Of a stretch of DNA of 38,137 bases, positions 16,797 to 27,213 are shown piece by piece (within the stretch, counting starts at the first letter, position 1; each line of letters opens with the position of its first letter). Origin of the DNA: JAIOPA01 sp046076045 (GTDB taxonomy: Bacteria; Eisenbacteria; RBG-16-71-46); NCBI GenBank assembly GCA_046076045.1, contig JBJTRI010000126.1, positions 1 through 38,137 on the forward strand. The letters run 5' to 3'. The translations under genes were made by a program, and so were the position numbers. The notes beneath the pieces were generated by a model. The model did no database searches. It had not been told where the DNA came from and saw only the letters and a list, made by a program, of their open reading frames with translations.

Positions 16797-18060
16797 TGCC
16801 CCAGCAGGACCGGAATCGGCGGGAATCGGACGCGGGCGGAAAGGATCCCTTCCGCCCGCGTCGTTGCATGTGCGCGGGCCTGCTTGCCCTCGCGCTGTCG
16901 TGGGTGGGCGCGTGGTCCTCGCATGCGGCGGGCGACTCCACGGTCGTGGGCGTGCCGGGCGTCACCGCGACGCCCGACGACGCCCCGGTGGTGGACTACC
17001 TGTGGGTGCTCCGCAACAGCCTCGTGGAGGCCGACGACGTGCCGCGCGTGGTCGAGCGCGCCCGGCGCATGGGAGTGCGCGGGCTGCTCGTGCAGGTCGT
17101 GGGGCGTGGCGACGCGTGGTACCGCTCGGACCTGCTGCCGGCCCCCGAGCCCATGAACGGTGCGGGGCGCGATCCGCTGGGTGAACTGCTGCCGCTCGCG
17201 CATGCCGCCGGGCTCGAGGTCCATGCCTGGGTGAACGTCTGTCTGGTGTGGTCGGGGCCGCGTCCGCCGCGCTCGCCGCGCCACGTGCTCAACGCGAATC
17301 CCGAGTGGGTGGCGCGCACCGCCGACGGGCGCTCGATGGCGCGGCTCACCCCGAGCCGGTTCGCCCGCATGGGCGTCGAGGGTGTCTTCCTCGCGCCCGG
17401 CCATCCCGGCGTGCAGCGCTGGCTGGCCGAGGTCGTGAAGGAGCTCGTCGCGCGTTACCCGGTGGACGGTGTGCATCTCGACTACGTCCGGCAGCCGAGC
17501 GTGCCGACGGGCTACGACCCCACCACGCGCGCGCGCTTCGCCATGCGCTACGGCGTGGACCCGCTGCGCTTCGACCGCGAGCCCCCGGTGTGGCGCGCCC
17601 ACCTCGACTCGCTGTGGGCGGACTTCCGCCGCGAGCAGGTGACCGCGGTCGTGCGCGGCATCCGCGATTCCGTGAACGTGGTGCGCCCGGGTCTGCCGAT
17701 CAGCGCGGCCGTGTACCCCGACACGCTCGTCGCACAGGCCGCTCGCGCTCAGGCGTGGGGGAGCTGGCTGCGCGAGGGTCTGCTCGACCGCGCGTTCCTC
17801 ATGTGCTACGCACCTCCGGTCCCGACCGTGCTGGCGCAGTTGACCGCCGCGGCCGACGGGATCGGGTCGAGCCGGTTGGTGCCCGGCATCGCCATCTACA
17901 ACAGTCCGATCACCTCCGCCGCCGCCAAGATCAAGGCCGCCCGGGCCATGGGTTTCCCGGCGGTGGCGTTGTACTCCTACGATTCGCTCTACGAGCGCCC
18001 GGCCCTGTGGGACCGCCTCCGCGGACTCCTCGACGTGCGTGACCCCCTGGAGGACCGACC

Positions 18061-18064
<4 letters not shown>
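16796..18064 (+). CDS. Secreted GHL10-family glycosyl hydrolase (DigH/YddW-like)
   Basis: This 422-residue protein has a GHL10 (DUF187) TIM-barrel. Family blocks are GVRGLLVQVVGRGDAWYRSD, LPLAHAAGLEVHAWVNV, NPEWVARTADG, the catalytic-strand DGVHLDYVRQP and YDPTTRARFAMRYG, and FLMCYAPPV near the end. E. coli DigH (YddW), of the same family, cleaves denuded peptidoglycan glycans, so a wall role is plausible. Residues ~24-47 (RRCMCAGLLALALSWVGAW then SSHAA) look like a signal peptide. The ATG at 16796 overlaps the rplQ stop; an internal ATG at 16868 would shorten the leader. The typA start overlaps its end. Exact substrate is unknown. Confidence 0.85.
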
Positions 18065-19905
<1,841 letters not shown>

Positions 19906-19927
19906 CCGTCCCGCACGGGACGGACGG

Positions 19928-19958
19928 GCCGGCCGCGGGGCGCAACCCCGCGGCCGGC
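19928..19958 (+). terminator. Perfect 13-bp hairpin terminator after typA
   Basis: A 13-bp perfect stem (GCCGGCCGCGGGG and its complement) with a CGCAA loop lies 23 bases after the typA stop and is followed by TTCGTGTT. It is the first strong hairpin at the end of the long plus-strand gene run and is the likely intrinsic terminator, although the T-tract is weak. Confidence 0.75.
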
Positions 19959-20042
19959 TTCGTGTTCCGGGCTGCAGCCGCCCGGCGTGGCGGCCGATAA
20001 CCACCGGGTGCCGCGGGGGCTGTCCCCGGCGGCCATCCCGCC

Positions 20043-22274
20043 ATGACCCGACCCCGCCGACATCGGAGCGCCTCGTCGCGCGTCAATCTCGACTCCACCG
20101 CGTCGCCTGCGGCGGGCGAGGGCGGTTCGCTGCCCGTCGGAGTCACCCGAGCGCGGCTCGCGCTCCGTCCGAGGACACCGCGCGGGGTGGTGGGCTTCGG
20201 TGTGCTGCTGGTCGTGGCCGGGATCGTGCTCAACGTCGCGATCTGGCACCACGGTAGCCGTCGAGTGGAGCAGGAGGCGTGGCAGCACTTCGAGGCCGCT
20301 GCCGACGTGCGCCAGGCCGACCTCGAGCACGTGCTCGAGGTCATGCGGCGCGAGGCGAGCAGTCTCGCGAACGATCCCGGCATCGCGCGTGCCGTCCTCG
20401 CGGTGCGTGCGACGCAGGGGGACGAGGCCCGCCGGCGCGACCTCGGCGAGCTGTTCGCGCGCACGCGCGAGTTCGGGTTCGGGCACACCGCGGTCTTGAA
20501 CGAGGAGGGCCTGCCGCTCGTGCTCGAGTCGGGCGCCTCGGTCGCGACCGCGCTGCCGCATGCCGCGCTGGCGCGCGAGGCCATGCGCGCGGGCGAGCTG
20601 CGTTGGACCGAGCCGCACGACGGCGAGATCGGCATCCTCGTTCCCGTGGGCCCCGGCCCCGGGGCACGGCGGGCCGTGCTCGTGCACGCGGATGCCGCGC
20701 TCACGCTCACCCCGCTGCTTCGCGAGTGGCCGGGCTTGGGGCAGGCGAGCCACGCGTTCCTCGTCGAGGCCGCAGGGGACTCGGTGCGCGCGCTCACCTC
20801 GTCGAGCTTCGGGGTGCGTCCCCGATTCGAGTCGCTCACCGCGGGTTCCCGTGGCGTCACCCGGGTGCTGCCGCATGCGGGGCGTCACGAGTGGGCGAGG
20901 CCGACGGGTGCGGTGTGGTACGTCACGCGTCCGCTCCCCGCGACCGGCTGGGTGCTCGTGGCCGAGGCCGAACGCAGCGCGCTGCTGGTCGGGCTCGCCG
21001 ACGTGCGCCGGATGCTGGTGGCGCTCGATGCGTTCCTGCTCGCGGCGTTCCTCGGCCTCGCGCTGGTGTGGCGCCGGTCGTACGCCGACGGGCTCGCCCG
21101 CCGCGAGTCGGAGGTCGAGGAGCGGCAGGCGTATCGCGTCCAGGCGATCCTCGACAACGCGTTCGACGCCATCCTGACGTTCGACCCCACGGGCCGCATG
21201 CGGACCGCCAACCGCGCGGCGGCCGTGTTGCTCGGGGCCCCGGTGGGGGCCCTCGAGCAGCGTCCGGTCCAGGCCCTGCTCGCGTGGGATGCCGCCGAGC
21301 GGCCGCACGCCATGCCCCCGACCGGTGCGGTCGTGGCCGGGCACGCGCTGGCCGCCGACGGGACCCGCGTGCCGGTGGAGTTCGCGATCGCGCGCTCGGG
21401 CGAGGGCGCCGAGGCGCGCTACACGGCCATCGTGCGTGACGTGCGCGAGCGCGTCGAGGCCGAGCGCCGCGTGCGCGCGGCACACGAGGAGTTGGCGGGC
21501 TCGCATCGCCGGCTCGAGGAGGCCAACGCGCACCTCGAGGCCGCCTCGCGGCTCAAGAGCGAGTTCCTCGCGAACACCTCGCACGAGTTGCGCACGCCGC
21601 TCAACGGCATGATCGGGTTCCTGCAGCTCGTGCTCGATGGCGCGTGCTCGTCGCGCGACGAGGAGCGCGAGTTCCTGCGCCAGTCCCTGCAGTGCTCGCA
21701 GCAGTTGTTGGGCCTCATCAACGACGTGCTCGACCTGGCCCGGCTCGAGGCCGGACGCATGACGCTGGTCTCGGAGTGTGTGGATGCGGCCTCGGTGCTC
21801 GACGAGGTGCGCACGGCCACGAGCGCCACGGCCCGCCAGCGCGGGCTGCGGCTGGTGCTCGAGGACCGCCTGCCGCGCGGCATGGCCGCGCTCGGCGACG
21901 CGCAGCGCGTCCGGCAGGTGCTCGTGAACCTCGTGGGCAACAGCCTCAAGTTCACGCACGCGGGTTTGATCGTGGTGCGTGCGACCGTGCCCGAGGGCTC
22001 GGAGGAAGTCCGCTTCGAGGTGCGCGACACCGGGATCGGGATCGCGCCCGAGCGGCAGCAGGCCGTGTTCGAGGCGTTCGTGCAGGCCGACGGCAGCACG
22101 ACGCGGCGCTACGGCGGCAGCGGGCTGGGGCTGGCGATCAGCCGCAACCTCGTCGAGCTCATGGGGGGCCGTATCGGGCTCGAGAGCGCGGGCGAGGGGC
22201 AGGGCACGACGGCGTGGTTCACGCTGCCGCGTCACGACGCGGTGCGTGCGGACGGCGCGGGGCGGGCCGCCTAG
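20043..22274 (+). CDS. PAS-domain membrane sensor histidine kinase
   Basis: The 743-residue protein has a membrane segment at about 48-68 and a second at about 322-343, so residues 70-320 form an extracytoplasmic sensor region. A PAS domain (about 365-470) precedes a short coiled coil and the HisKA motif NTSHELRTPL, with H514 as phospho-acceptor. The ATPase domain shows the N-box VLVNLVGNSLKF, DTGIG at 662-666 and GGSGLGL at 691-697. There is no receiver domain. The ligand is unknown. The ATG at 20043 lacks a clear ribosome site. The response regulator 95 bases downstream is the likely partner. Confidence 0.9.
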   Translation: MTRPRRHRSASSRVNLDSTASPAAGEGGSLPVGVTRARLALRPRTPRGVVGFGVLLVVAGIVLNVAIWHHGSRRVEQEAWQHFEAAADVRQADLEHVLEVMRREASSLANDPGIARAVLAVRATQGDEARRRDLGELFARTREFGFGHTAVLNEEGLPLVLESGASVATALPHAALAREAMRAGELRWTEPHDGEIGILVPVGPGPGARRAVLVHADAALTLTPLLREWPGLGQASHAFLVEAAGDSVRALTSSSFGVRPRFESLTAGSRGVTRVLPHAGRHEWARPTGAVWYVTRPLPATGWVLVAEAERSALLVGLADVRRMLVALDAFLLAAFLGLALVWRRSYADGLARRESEVEERQAYRVQAILDNAFDAILTFDPTGRMRTANRAAAVLLGAPVGALEQRPVQALLAWDAAERPHAMPPTGAVVAGHALAADGTRVPVEFAIARSGEGAEARYTAIVRDVRERVEAERRVRAAHEELAGSHRRLEEANAHLEAASRLKSEFLANTSHELRTPLNGMIGFLQLVLDGACSSRDEEREFLRQSLQCSQQLLGLINDVLDLARLEAGRMTLVSECVDAASVLDEVRTATSATARQRGLRLVLEDRLPRGMAALGDAQRVRQVLVNLVGNSLKFTHAGLIVVRATVPEGSEEVRFEVRDTGIGIAPERQQAVFEAFVQADGSTTRRYGGSGLGLAISRNLVELMGGRIGLESAGEGQGTTAWFTLPRHDAVRADGAGRAA

Positions 22275-22369
22275 GACGGGATGGACCGCGTGGGCGAGGG
22301 CGGCCGCGCGGAGTCGGAGCGGGACAGGGACGGGGTGCCGACGCGGGCCCCACGAACGGGAGTGGACGC

Positions 22370-22891
22370 ATGAAGTCGAACGCCGAGACGCGGATCCTCG
22401 TGGTCGAGGACGACCCCTTCTACCAGCGCGTGCTGGTGAAGCGGTTGCAGGCGCAGGGCTATCAGGTGATGTCGGCCAACGACGGGCGCGACGGCATGCG
22501 CGCGATCGTGTCCGCGGAGCCCGACCTCGTGCTGTCCGACTGGATGATGCCCGAGCTCGACGGGTTGGAGCTCTGCCGTTCGGTGAAGACCGGACTCGGG
22601 GCCTCGGCACCGTACTTCATCCTGCTCACCGCCAAGGGCGAGATCAGTGACAAGCTGCTCGCGCTCGACACCGGGGCCGACGACTACCTGGTGAAGCCGT
22701 GCGACCAGGGCGAGATGCTGGCGCGCGTCCGGGCCGGGCTGCGCATCGTGGCGCTCACGCAGGAGAGCCAGCAGGCGGCGCGCGATCTCGTGGAACTGCG
22801 TGCCGAGGTGGACCGGGTCCGCAACGACCTCGCCGAGCGCGGCATCGAGTGGCCCGACGAGGACGACCTCGAGGAGCGTCGCGCCGCCTGA
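22370..22891 (+). CDS. Receiver-only response regulator with coiled-coil tail
   Basis: The 173-residue protein begins with a CheY-like receiver: acidic pocket E13-D14-D15, phospho-acceptor D57 in LSDWMMPELDG, T87 and K109. After residue 120 comes a charged helical tail (LVELRAEVDRVRNDLAERG) and an acidic end, but no DNA-binding or enzymatic output domain. It therefore probably acts by protein contact or as a phosphorelay shuttle. The ATG at 22370 has a GGGAGTGG purine tract upstream. It follows the histidine kinase gene and is its probable partner. Confidence 0.88.
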   Translation: MKSNAETRILVVEDDPFYQRVLVKRLQAQGYQVMSANDGRDGMRAIVSAEPDLVLSDWMMPELDGLELCRSVKTGLGASAPYFILLTAKGEISDKLLALDTGADDYLVKPCDQGEMLARVRAGLRIVALTQESQQAARDLVELRAEVDRVRNDLAERGIEWPDEDDLEERRAA

Positions 22892-22953
22892 GGTCCCCCG
22901 CGACCTGGGGACCGCCCCGCCCGGACCGCTTCCGGCCCGGCCCCCGGAGGCGT

Positions 22954-22959
22954 TAGCCT
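22954..22959 (+). promoter_or_regulatory. Possible -10 element upstream of the epimerase gene
   Basis: TAGCCT stands 69 bases before the GTG start of the next gene. The same hexamer is the -10 element proposed for ispG in this window. The -35 partner is poor (TTCCGG, 18-base spacer), so this is a weak call. Confidence 0.3.
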
Positions 22960-23027
22960 GCCGTTCGCGTGACCGACGAGGTCGTGCGGGACCGCGGGCC
23001 CCGAGCCCCGCGCGGGAGGGTGGGGTG

Positions 23028-24047
23028 GTGCGCGTGTTGTTGCTCGGTGGTTCGGGGCTCCTGAGCGGGGTGGCGCGCGAGGCGTTCCTCGCCACCGGTC
23101 ATCACGTGACCGTGGTGGTGCGCGGCACGACACCCATCGCGTCGCACGACCACCTCACGGTGCGCCACGCGGACCGCCGCGACGCGAGCGCATTGGCCGC
23201 CGCGATCGGCGGTGAGCGCTTCGACCTCACCGTGGACTTCCTCGGCTACACGGGCGACGACGTCACGCGACTGTTCGCCGTGCCGCGCTTCGGCCCCGGT
23301 CGCATGGTGCTCATCTCGACCGGGCAGGTGTATCTCGTGACCGCCGATCCGCGCCCGCCGTTCCGCGAGTCCGCGGCCGATGCGCCCACCATGCCCGAGC
23401 CCGAGCACGGCACGCGCGCTTGGCACAACTGGGTGTACGGCATGGGCAAGCGCGAGGCCGAGGCGGCGCTGCTGCGCGCTGGCATGGAGCACGGCGTGCC
23501 CACGCTGGCGCTGCGTCTGCCCGTGGTGCAGGGCGAGACCGACGGGCAGGCATCGCGCCGTCTGTGGGCGTGGCTCGAGCGCATGCGCGACGGTGGCCCC
23601 GTGCTGCTCCCCGACGACGGTGTCCAACCGGTCCGGTTCGTTTACGCGGGCGACGTGGGCGTGGCGCTGCTGCGATTGGCGGAGCGGGCCGCGTGGCCGA
23701 TCGAGCCCGCGCTCAACCTGGCGCAACCCAGCGAGGAGCCGCTGCGATCGTTCCTCGAGCGCGTGGCGGCCTGCGCCGGGCTCGAGCCCCGGTTCGTCCC
23801 CGTGACCGGGGCCGAGTTGGCTGCGGCCGGGTTGGACGAGAACTGTGCCCCGTACTGGGGCCGCTGGTGCTCGCGTCCCGACCCGGCCGCAGCGATCGCG
23901 GCGCTCGGGTTCATGCCCCGTGGCCCGGCGGAGTACCTGCCTTCGGTGGTGGCGGCGCACCTCGCCCAGCCGCCCGTCGAGTCGGACCCGGGCTACGTCA
24001 CCCGGGACCGGGAACTGGCGCTGGCGGCCCGTCTGGCGCGCTCCTGA
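23028..24047 (+). CDS. NAD-dependent epimerase/dehydratase-like protein
   Basis: This is an extended-type short-chain dehydrogenase/reductase of 339 residues. The Rossmann loop GGSGLLSG is at residues 7-14, and the active-site pair Y137-x3-K141 occurs in VYGMGKREAEA. Residues 200-280 form the substrate-binding half, including PVRFVYAGDVGVALL. The start is GTG at 23028, 7 bases after GGGAGGG; GTG one codon earlier is possible. Substrate is unknown; nucleotide-sugar epimerase is one possibility and plant CSP41-like RNA-binding relatives are another. Confidence 0.85.
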   Translation: MRVLLLGGSGLLSGVAREAFLATGHHVTVVVRGTTPIASHDHLTVRHADRRDASALAAAIGGERFDLTVDFLGYTGDDVTRLFAVPRFGPGRMVLISTGQVYLVTADPRPPFRESAADAPTMPEPEHGTRAWHNWVYGMGKREAEAALLRAGMEHGVPTLALRLPVVQGETDGQASRRLWAWLERMRDGGPVLLPDDGVQPVRFVYAGDVGVALLRLAERAAWPIEPALNLAQPSEEPLRSFLERVAACAGLEPRFVPVTGAELAAAGLDENCAPYWGRWCSRPDPAAAIAALGFMPRGPAEYLPSVVAAHLAQPPVESDPGYVTRDRELALAARLARS

Positions 24048-24144
24048 GCACCCCTGCGGGCCGCTGTTCAGTCCCGCCCCAGGCCGGCCGATACCCCCGC
24101 CCGATGCCCCTGCGCGGCCCCGCGCCGCGCTCGGGGCGGGCACC

Positions 24145-24173
24145 TTGACCCTCGCGGGGGCGGGCTTTAGTGT
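24145..24173 (+). promoter_or_regulatory. Predicted sigma70-type promoter of tRNA-Asn
   Basis: TTGACC (24145-24150), a 17-base spacer and TAGTGT (24168-24173) precede the tRNA gene by 49 bases. The -35 matches 5 of 6 consensus positions and the -10 matches 3 of 6. The position suits a tRNA precursor with a short 5' leader. Confidence 0.6.
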
Positions 24174-24222
24174 TCTCGGCCGCCGCGCGTCCAACCCCGT
24201 CGGGCCCGTCGCACAGCGTCGT

Positions 24223-24297
<75 letters not shown>

Positions 24298-24305
24298 GTT
24301 CCCGG

Positions 24306-24335
24306 ACCCCCGTGCCGCTCTCGCGGCGCGGGGGT
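24306..24335 (+). terminator. Terminator after tRNA-Asn
   Basis: CCCCCGTGCCGC, loop TCTC and GCGGCGCGGGGG form a 12-bp stem with one G-T wobble, extended by an A-T pair, starting 9 bases after the tRNA. TTCCGCGTTG follows. It is a convincing GC-rich stem with a short T tail. Confidence 0.65.
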
Positions 24336-24512
24336 TCCGCGTTGTCCGTGGGGCGCGCCCGCGGGGATCGGGGGCGCGGGCGTGGTGGGCCCACCCCGTT
24401 CGAGCACGTGTGGGGGTGGGCATCGTGCGCTGCGCGCCGCGCGCCCGCGGCCCGAGCCGGCCCGCTGGTCAGGACCCCGAGGGTGTCCGGGCGGTCCGAC
24501 CCCCTTGCGGGG
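24336..24512. other. GC-rich intergenic region, nothing clear
   Basis: No convincing gene is seen between the tRNA terminator and the end of the minus-strand fusion gene. The only structure is a 6-bp stem GACCCC/GGGGTC at 24498-24514 that overlaps the stop codon of the fusion gene and could aid its termination. Confidence 0.4.
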
Positions 24513-26321
24513 TCATCGCGGCCGCTGTCGCTCGAGCCATGCGGCGGTCGTGATGACCTGCTTCGACAGGTGCGTCGGCCTGAGCGGTAGCAGTTGCCGG
24601 ATGCGGGTGTCCGACATCACGAACGGGTTCTCGAACTGGTACCGCATCTCGTGGAGCTCACCCATCGTGGGATCGAACGTGCTCACGGCCGCGAGCATCC
24701 AGCCGGGCATCCGACGCACGCGCAGGGGGAGCTTCAGCGCCGTGGCGAGTGCGTTCAGCATGAACCGCACCGATCGGGGAGCGAGCACCGGCAGGTGGAG
24801 TGTGAGTCCATCGAGTTGCGGGTGCAGCCCGAGTTCCATCAGGCCCCTCGCGACGTCGGGCGTGTAGCTCCACGAGTGCGGCTGGTCGATGTCGCCGATC
24901 ACGTCGACCTTGCGCCCCGAGAGCAACTGCCGGATCGAGCGAGGATGCAGCAGCATGGTGTTGTTCGCGCCGGGGCCGATGAAGTCGCTCGCGCGCCCGA
25001 TCGCCACGGCGAGTTCGCCTTTCGCATGCATGTCCCGGTACTCGTCCACCAGCTGCTTGCGGAGCGCGCCCTTCCGGCTGCAGGGCCGCTCGGGCGTGTC
25101 CTCGTCGAACGTCCCCGTGGCCCCCACGGCATAGACGTTGTCGAGCACGACCAGCCGCGCGCGTGTGGCCATGGCCGCGGCAGCGATGTTCCGGTACATG
25201 GTGGGAAGCACCGATGACCACTGCGCGTAGGGCGCTCCCGCGCAGTGGTAGACGACCGTCGCGCCCGCCGCCGCGCGGAGCGCGGCAGCCTTGTCGAGGA
25301 CGTCGGCACGGACGACCTCGAGGGACGGATGATGCTGCCTCTGTTCGGAGCGCTGCACGGAACGGACCCGATACCCACGCGACAGCAGGTGGTCGACGAG
25401 TAGTCTGCCGACCTGGCCCGCGCCGAAGACGACGTGCGTCTGGAAGGACGTCCGTCGCTCGTGCTTCTCGGTCCGGCGCCTGAGAGCGGCGGTCGCCAGC
25501 AGCGCACGGTACCGTTCCTCGAGATCCTTCAGCTCGTCGCGCAACGCCGACGGGTCCTCGAGTGGTGTGAGATGCCCGACGGACGCGACCACCCCGACCT
25601 TGCCTCGGGGTGCGAGTTCGGCGAATGGCCGCAGCTGCTTCACCGGGTAGAGCTTGTCCTCCGCACCCAAGAGGAACGTGGCCGGCACCTTGAGGCGGGG
25701 GAGTGCCTCGCCAAGCCCATCGGATCGTGTCAGCACCGTGCGTACGGTCGTGGCCGCGGACTTGTTGTCGAAGCTCGTGAACGCCGAGGCGAACTCCCGC
25801 ACCCGGTCCGGATGCGCCTCCCGCGAGGCTCTCGAGAACATCGTGCGTGCGACGCCCTCGCCCCAGAGCCGCGTCGATCCGAGCAGCCGCGTGCCGAGCA
25901 CCTCGAAGAGATGGCCGCCCTTGCTGGGTCCGAAGGGCGAGTTCATCGTCAGTACGCCGAGTACGCGCTCGGGGGCCTGAACACCCACATGCACCGCGAT
26001 CTGGCCGCCCCAGGAGCAGCCCGCGATGAAGGCCCTCTCGATGCCGAGCGCATCGAGCAGTTCGACGACGACCTGCGCATAGACCTCGGCGGGCACGTCC
26101 CCGCGTGGCGGGTCGCTCTGGCCGAACCCGGGGCCGTCGACGCACAGCACACGCCAACGCTCACGGAGCAGCGGCACCGCATGGCGGAACAGCCGGTGAT
26201 CGCTGAAGAGGGAGGGCCACAGCAGGACCGGGATGCCCTCGCCCTCGTCGGTGACCGCGATGGAACCGACGCGCGTCGGGATGCGATGCAGGCGTGGCGA
26301 CGGAGGCACGGGCGCGCTCAC
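24513..26321 (-). CDS. Fusion of alpha/beta-hydrolase and NAD(P)-binding epimerase-like domain
   Basis: One 602-residue polypeptide joins two enzymes. Residues ~15-275 are an alpha/beta-hydrolase: nucleophile elbow G-C-S103-W-G, acid D222 in GAEDKLYP and catalytic H250 in SVGHLTPLEDP. After a charged linker (270-292), residues 295-600 are an atypical SDR with FGAGQVG (299-305), AGAPYAQW, DNVYAVG and the family motif RASDFIGPGAN; the usual YxxxK pair is not obvious. The start is taken as GTG at 26321, behind GAGGA with 7-base spacing; GTG at 26489 would add 56 residues but lies in the promoter. It is divergent from tetR. Substrates are unknown. Confidence 0.8.
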   Translation of the reverse strand: MSAPVPPSPRLHRIPTRVGSIAVTDEGEGIPVLLWPSLFSDHRLFRHAVPLLRERWRVLCVDGPGFGQSDPPRGDVPAEVYAQVVVELLDALGIERAFIAGCSWGGQIAVHVGVQAPERVLGVLTMNSPFGPSKGGHLFEVLGTRLLGSTRLWGEGVARTMFSRASREAHPDRVREFASAFTSFDNKSAATTVRTVLTRSDGLGEALPRLKVPATFLLGAEDKLYPVKQLRPFAELAPRGKVGVVASVGHLTPLEDPSALRDELKDLEERYRALLATAALRRRTEKHERRTSFQTHVVFGAGQVGRLLVDHLLSRGYRVRSVQRSEQRQHHPSLEVVRADVLDKAAALRAAAGATVVYHCAGAPYAQWSSVLPTMYRNIAAAAMATRARLVVLDNVYAVGATGTFDEDTPERPCSRKGALRKQLVDEYRDMHAKGELAVAIGRASDFIGPGANNTMLLHPRSIRQLLSGRKVDVIGDIDQPHSWSYTPDVARGLMELGLHPQLDGLTLHLPVLAPRSVRFMLNALATALKLPLRVRRMPGWMLAAVSTFDPTMGELHEMRYQFENPFVMSDTRIRQLLPLRPTHLSKQVITTAAWLERQRPR

Positions 26322-26468
26322 TGGCCGATCCTCGGGGTCGCGCGCCGGGAGTCCGCACCCGTTGCGCGCACCACGTCTCCTGTTCCAGCGCCGGAGGGAC
26401 GATGGGGGTTCATGGCAGGCCTCCCGGATCTCGGATGCGCCGCATGCCCCGGTCCTCGGAGCAGCCGC

Positions 26469-26497
26469 ACTTTGACGGTCGAAGTTCACAGTGTCAA
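26469..26497 (-). promoter_or_regulatory. Predicted promoter of the hydrolase-epimerase gene
   Basis: On the minus strand a perfect -35 TTGACA (26492-26497) is separated by 17 bases from CAAAGT (26469-26474), which matches 3 of 6 -10 positions. It overlaps the palindrome and the tetR promoter. The leader to the GTG at 26321 would be about 140 bases. Confidence 0.5.
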
Positions 26498-26500
26498 CAT
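26472..26500 (+). promoter_or_regulatory. Predicted leaderless promoter of the tetR gene
   Basis: TTGACG (26472-26477), 17 bases and CAACAT (26495-26500) lie just before the ATG at 26507, leaving 6 bases between -10 and start codon. Transcription would begin about at the ATG. No ribosome site precedes the ATG, which agrees with a leaderless message. Confidence 0.5.
26484..26498. promoter_or_regulatory. Palindromic operator candidate for the TetR regulator
   Basis: GTTCACA-G-TGTCAAC is an inverted repeat with 6 of 7 matched pairs, centred at 26491. It covers the spacer and -10 of the tetR promoter and the -35 of the divergent fusion gene. That placement would let one bound dimer repress both, the common TetR-family arrangement. 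Binding is inferred. Confidence 0.6.
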
Positions 26501-26506
26501 GACCCC

Positions 26507-27160
26507 ATGCCTGTGACTCGCGATGCGTACCATCACGGTGACCTGCACAACGCCCTCGTGGCCTCCGCCGCGCGTCTCATCGAGCGCGGTGGTCCGAGTG
26601 CGTTCAGCCTTCGTGAAGCCGCGCGCGAGGTCGGGGTCTCGGCCAACGCCGCGTACCGTCACTTCGACGACAAGTCCGCGCTCATGACCGCCGTGGCCTC
26701 CGACGGCCTCGGCCGCTTGGCCCGACGGATGCGGCAGGCGATGGACCGCGCCGCGGCGACGCGATCGGACGTCGCCCCCTCGGTCGCACGCTTCAAGGCC
26801 GTCGGGCGCGCCTACGTCGAGTTCGCGCTCGAGAATCCCGAGCTCTTCCGCGCGATGTTCGGCGAGTGCGCGGCTCGGGCCTTGCAGGACGAGGCCGGTT
26901 CCCGAGCGGCCGAGACGCCGTGGGGGTTGCTGGCGACGACCCTCGACGCCCTCGTGGCGGACGGCTGGCTCGCCCCGGAGCGTCGCGCCGGGGCGGAACT
27001 GAAGGCGTGGTCCGTCGTTCACGGGTTCGCCGCGCTCGCACTCGACGGCAACCCCACGGCCTCCGTGACACGGCAACGTGCGGCACAATTGGAGTCCGTG
27101 CTCGGCTTCACCGTGCTCGGTCTCTGTGGCCGTCTCGAGAGCCCCGTTCGGGCCCGATAG
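26507..27160 (+). CDS. TetR/AcrR-family regulator with WHG-type C-terminal domain
   Basis: The 217-residue protein has an N-terminal TetR helix-turn-helix (residues ~10-55: ALVASAARLIERGGPSAFSL, then REAAREVGVSANAAYRHF and DDKSALMTAVA). The remainder, with RFKAVGRAYVEFALENPELF and RAMFG, matches the WHG-type ligand-binding domain of this family. The start is ATG at 26507. It is divergent from the hydrolase-epimerase gene with a shared palindrome, so it most likely controls that gene. The ligand is unknown. Confidence 0.9.
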   Translation: MPVTRDAYHHGDLHNALVASAARLIERGGPSAFSLREAAREVGVSANAAYRHFDDKSALMTAVASDGLGRLARRMRQAMDRAAATRSDVAPSVARFKAVGRAYVEFALENPELFRAMFGECAARALQDEAGSRAAETPWGLLATTLDALVADGWLAPERRAGAELKAWSVVHGFAALALDGNPTASVTRQRAAQLESVLGFTVLGLCGRLESPVRAR

Positions 27161-27213
27161 CGTCGCGCGAGGTCCCTTGGCTGCCCCCACGACGCGATTC
27201 GCGGGAGGGGGGG

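Noticed and set aside
24513..26321. The hydrolase-epimerase fusion as an OleB/OleD olefin-biosynthesis protein
   Set aside because: OleB is a haloalkane-dehalogenase-like protein with an Asp nucleophile; here the elbow has Ser103, and no OleA or OleC gene is nearby.
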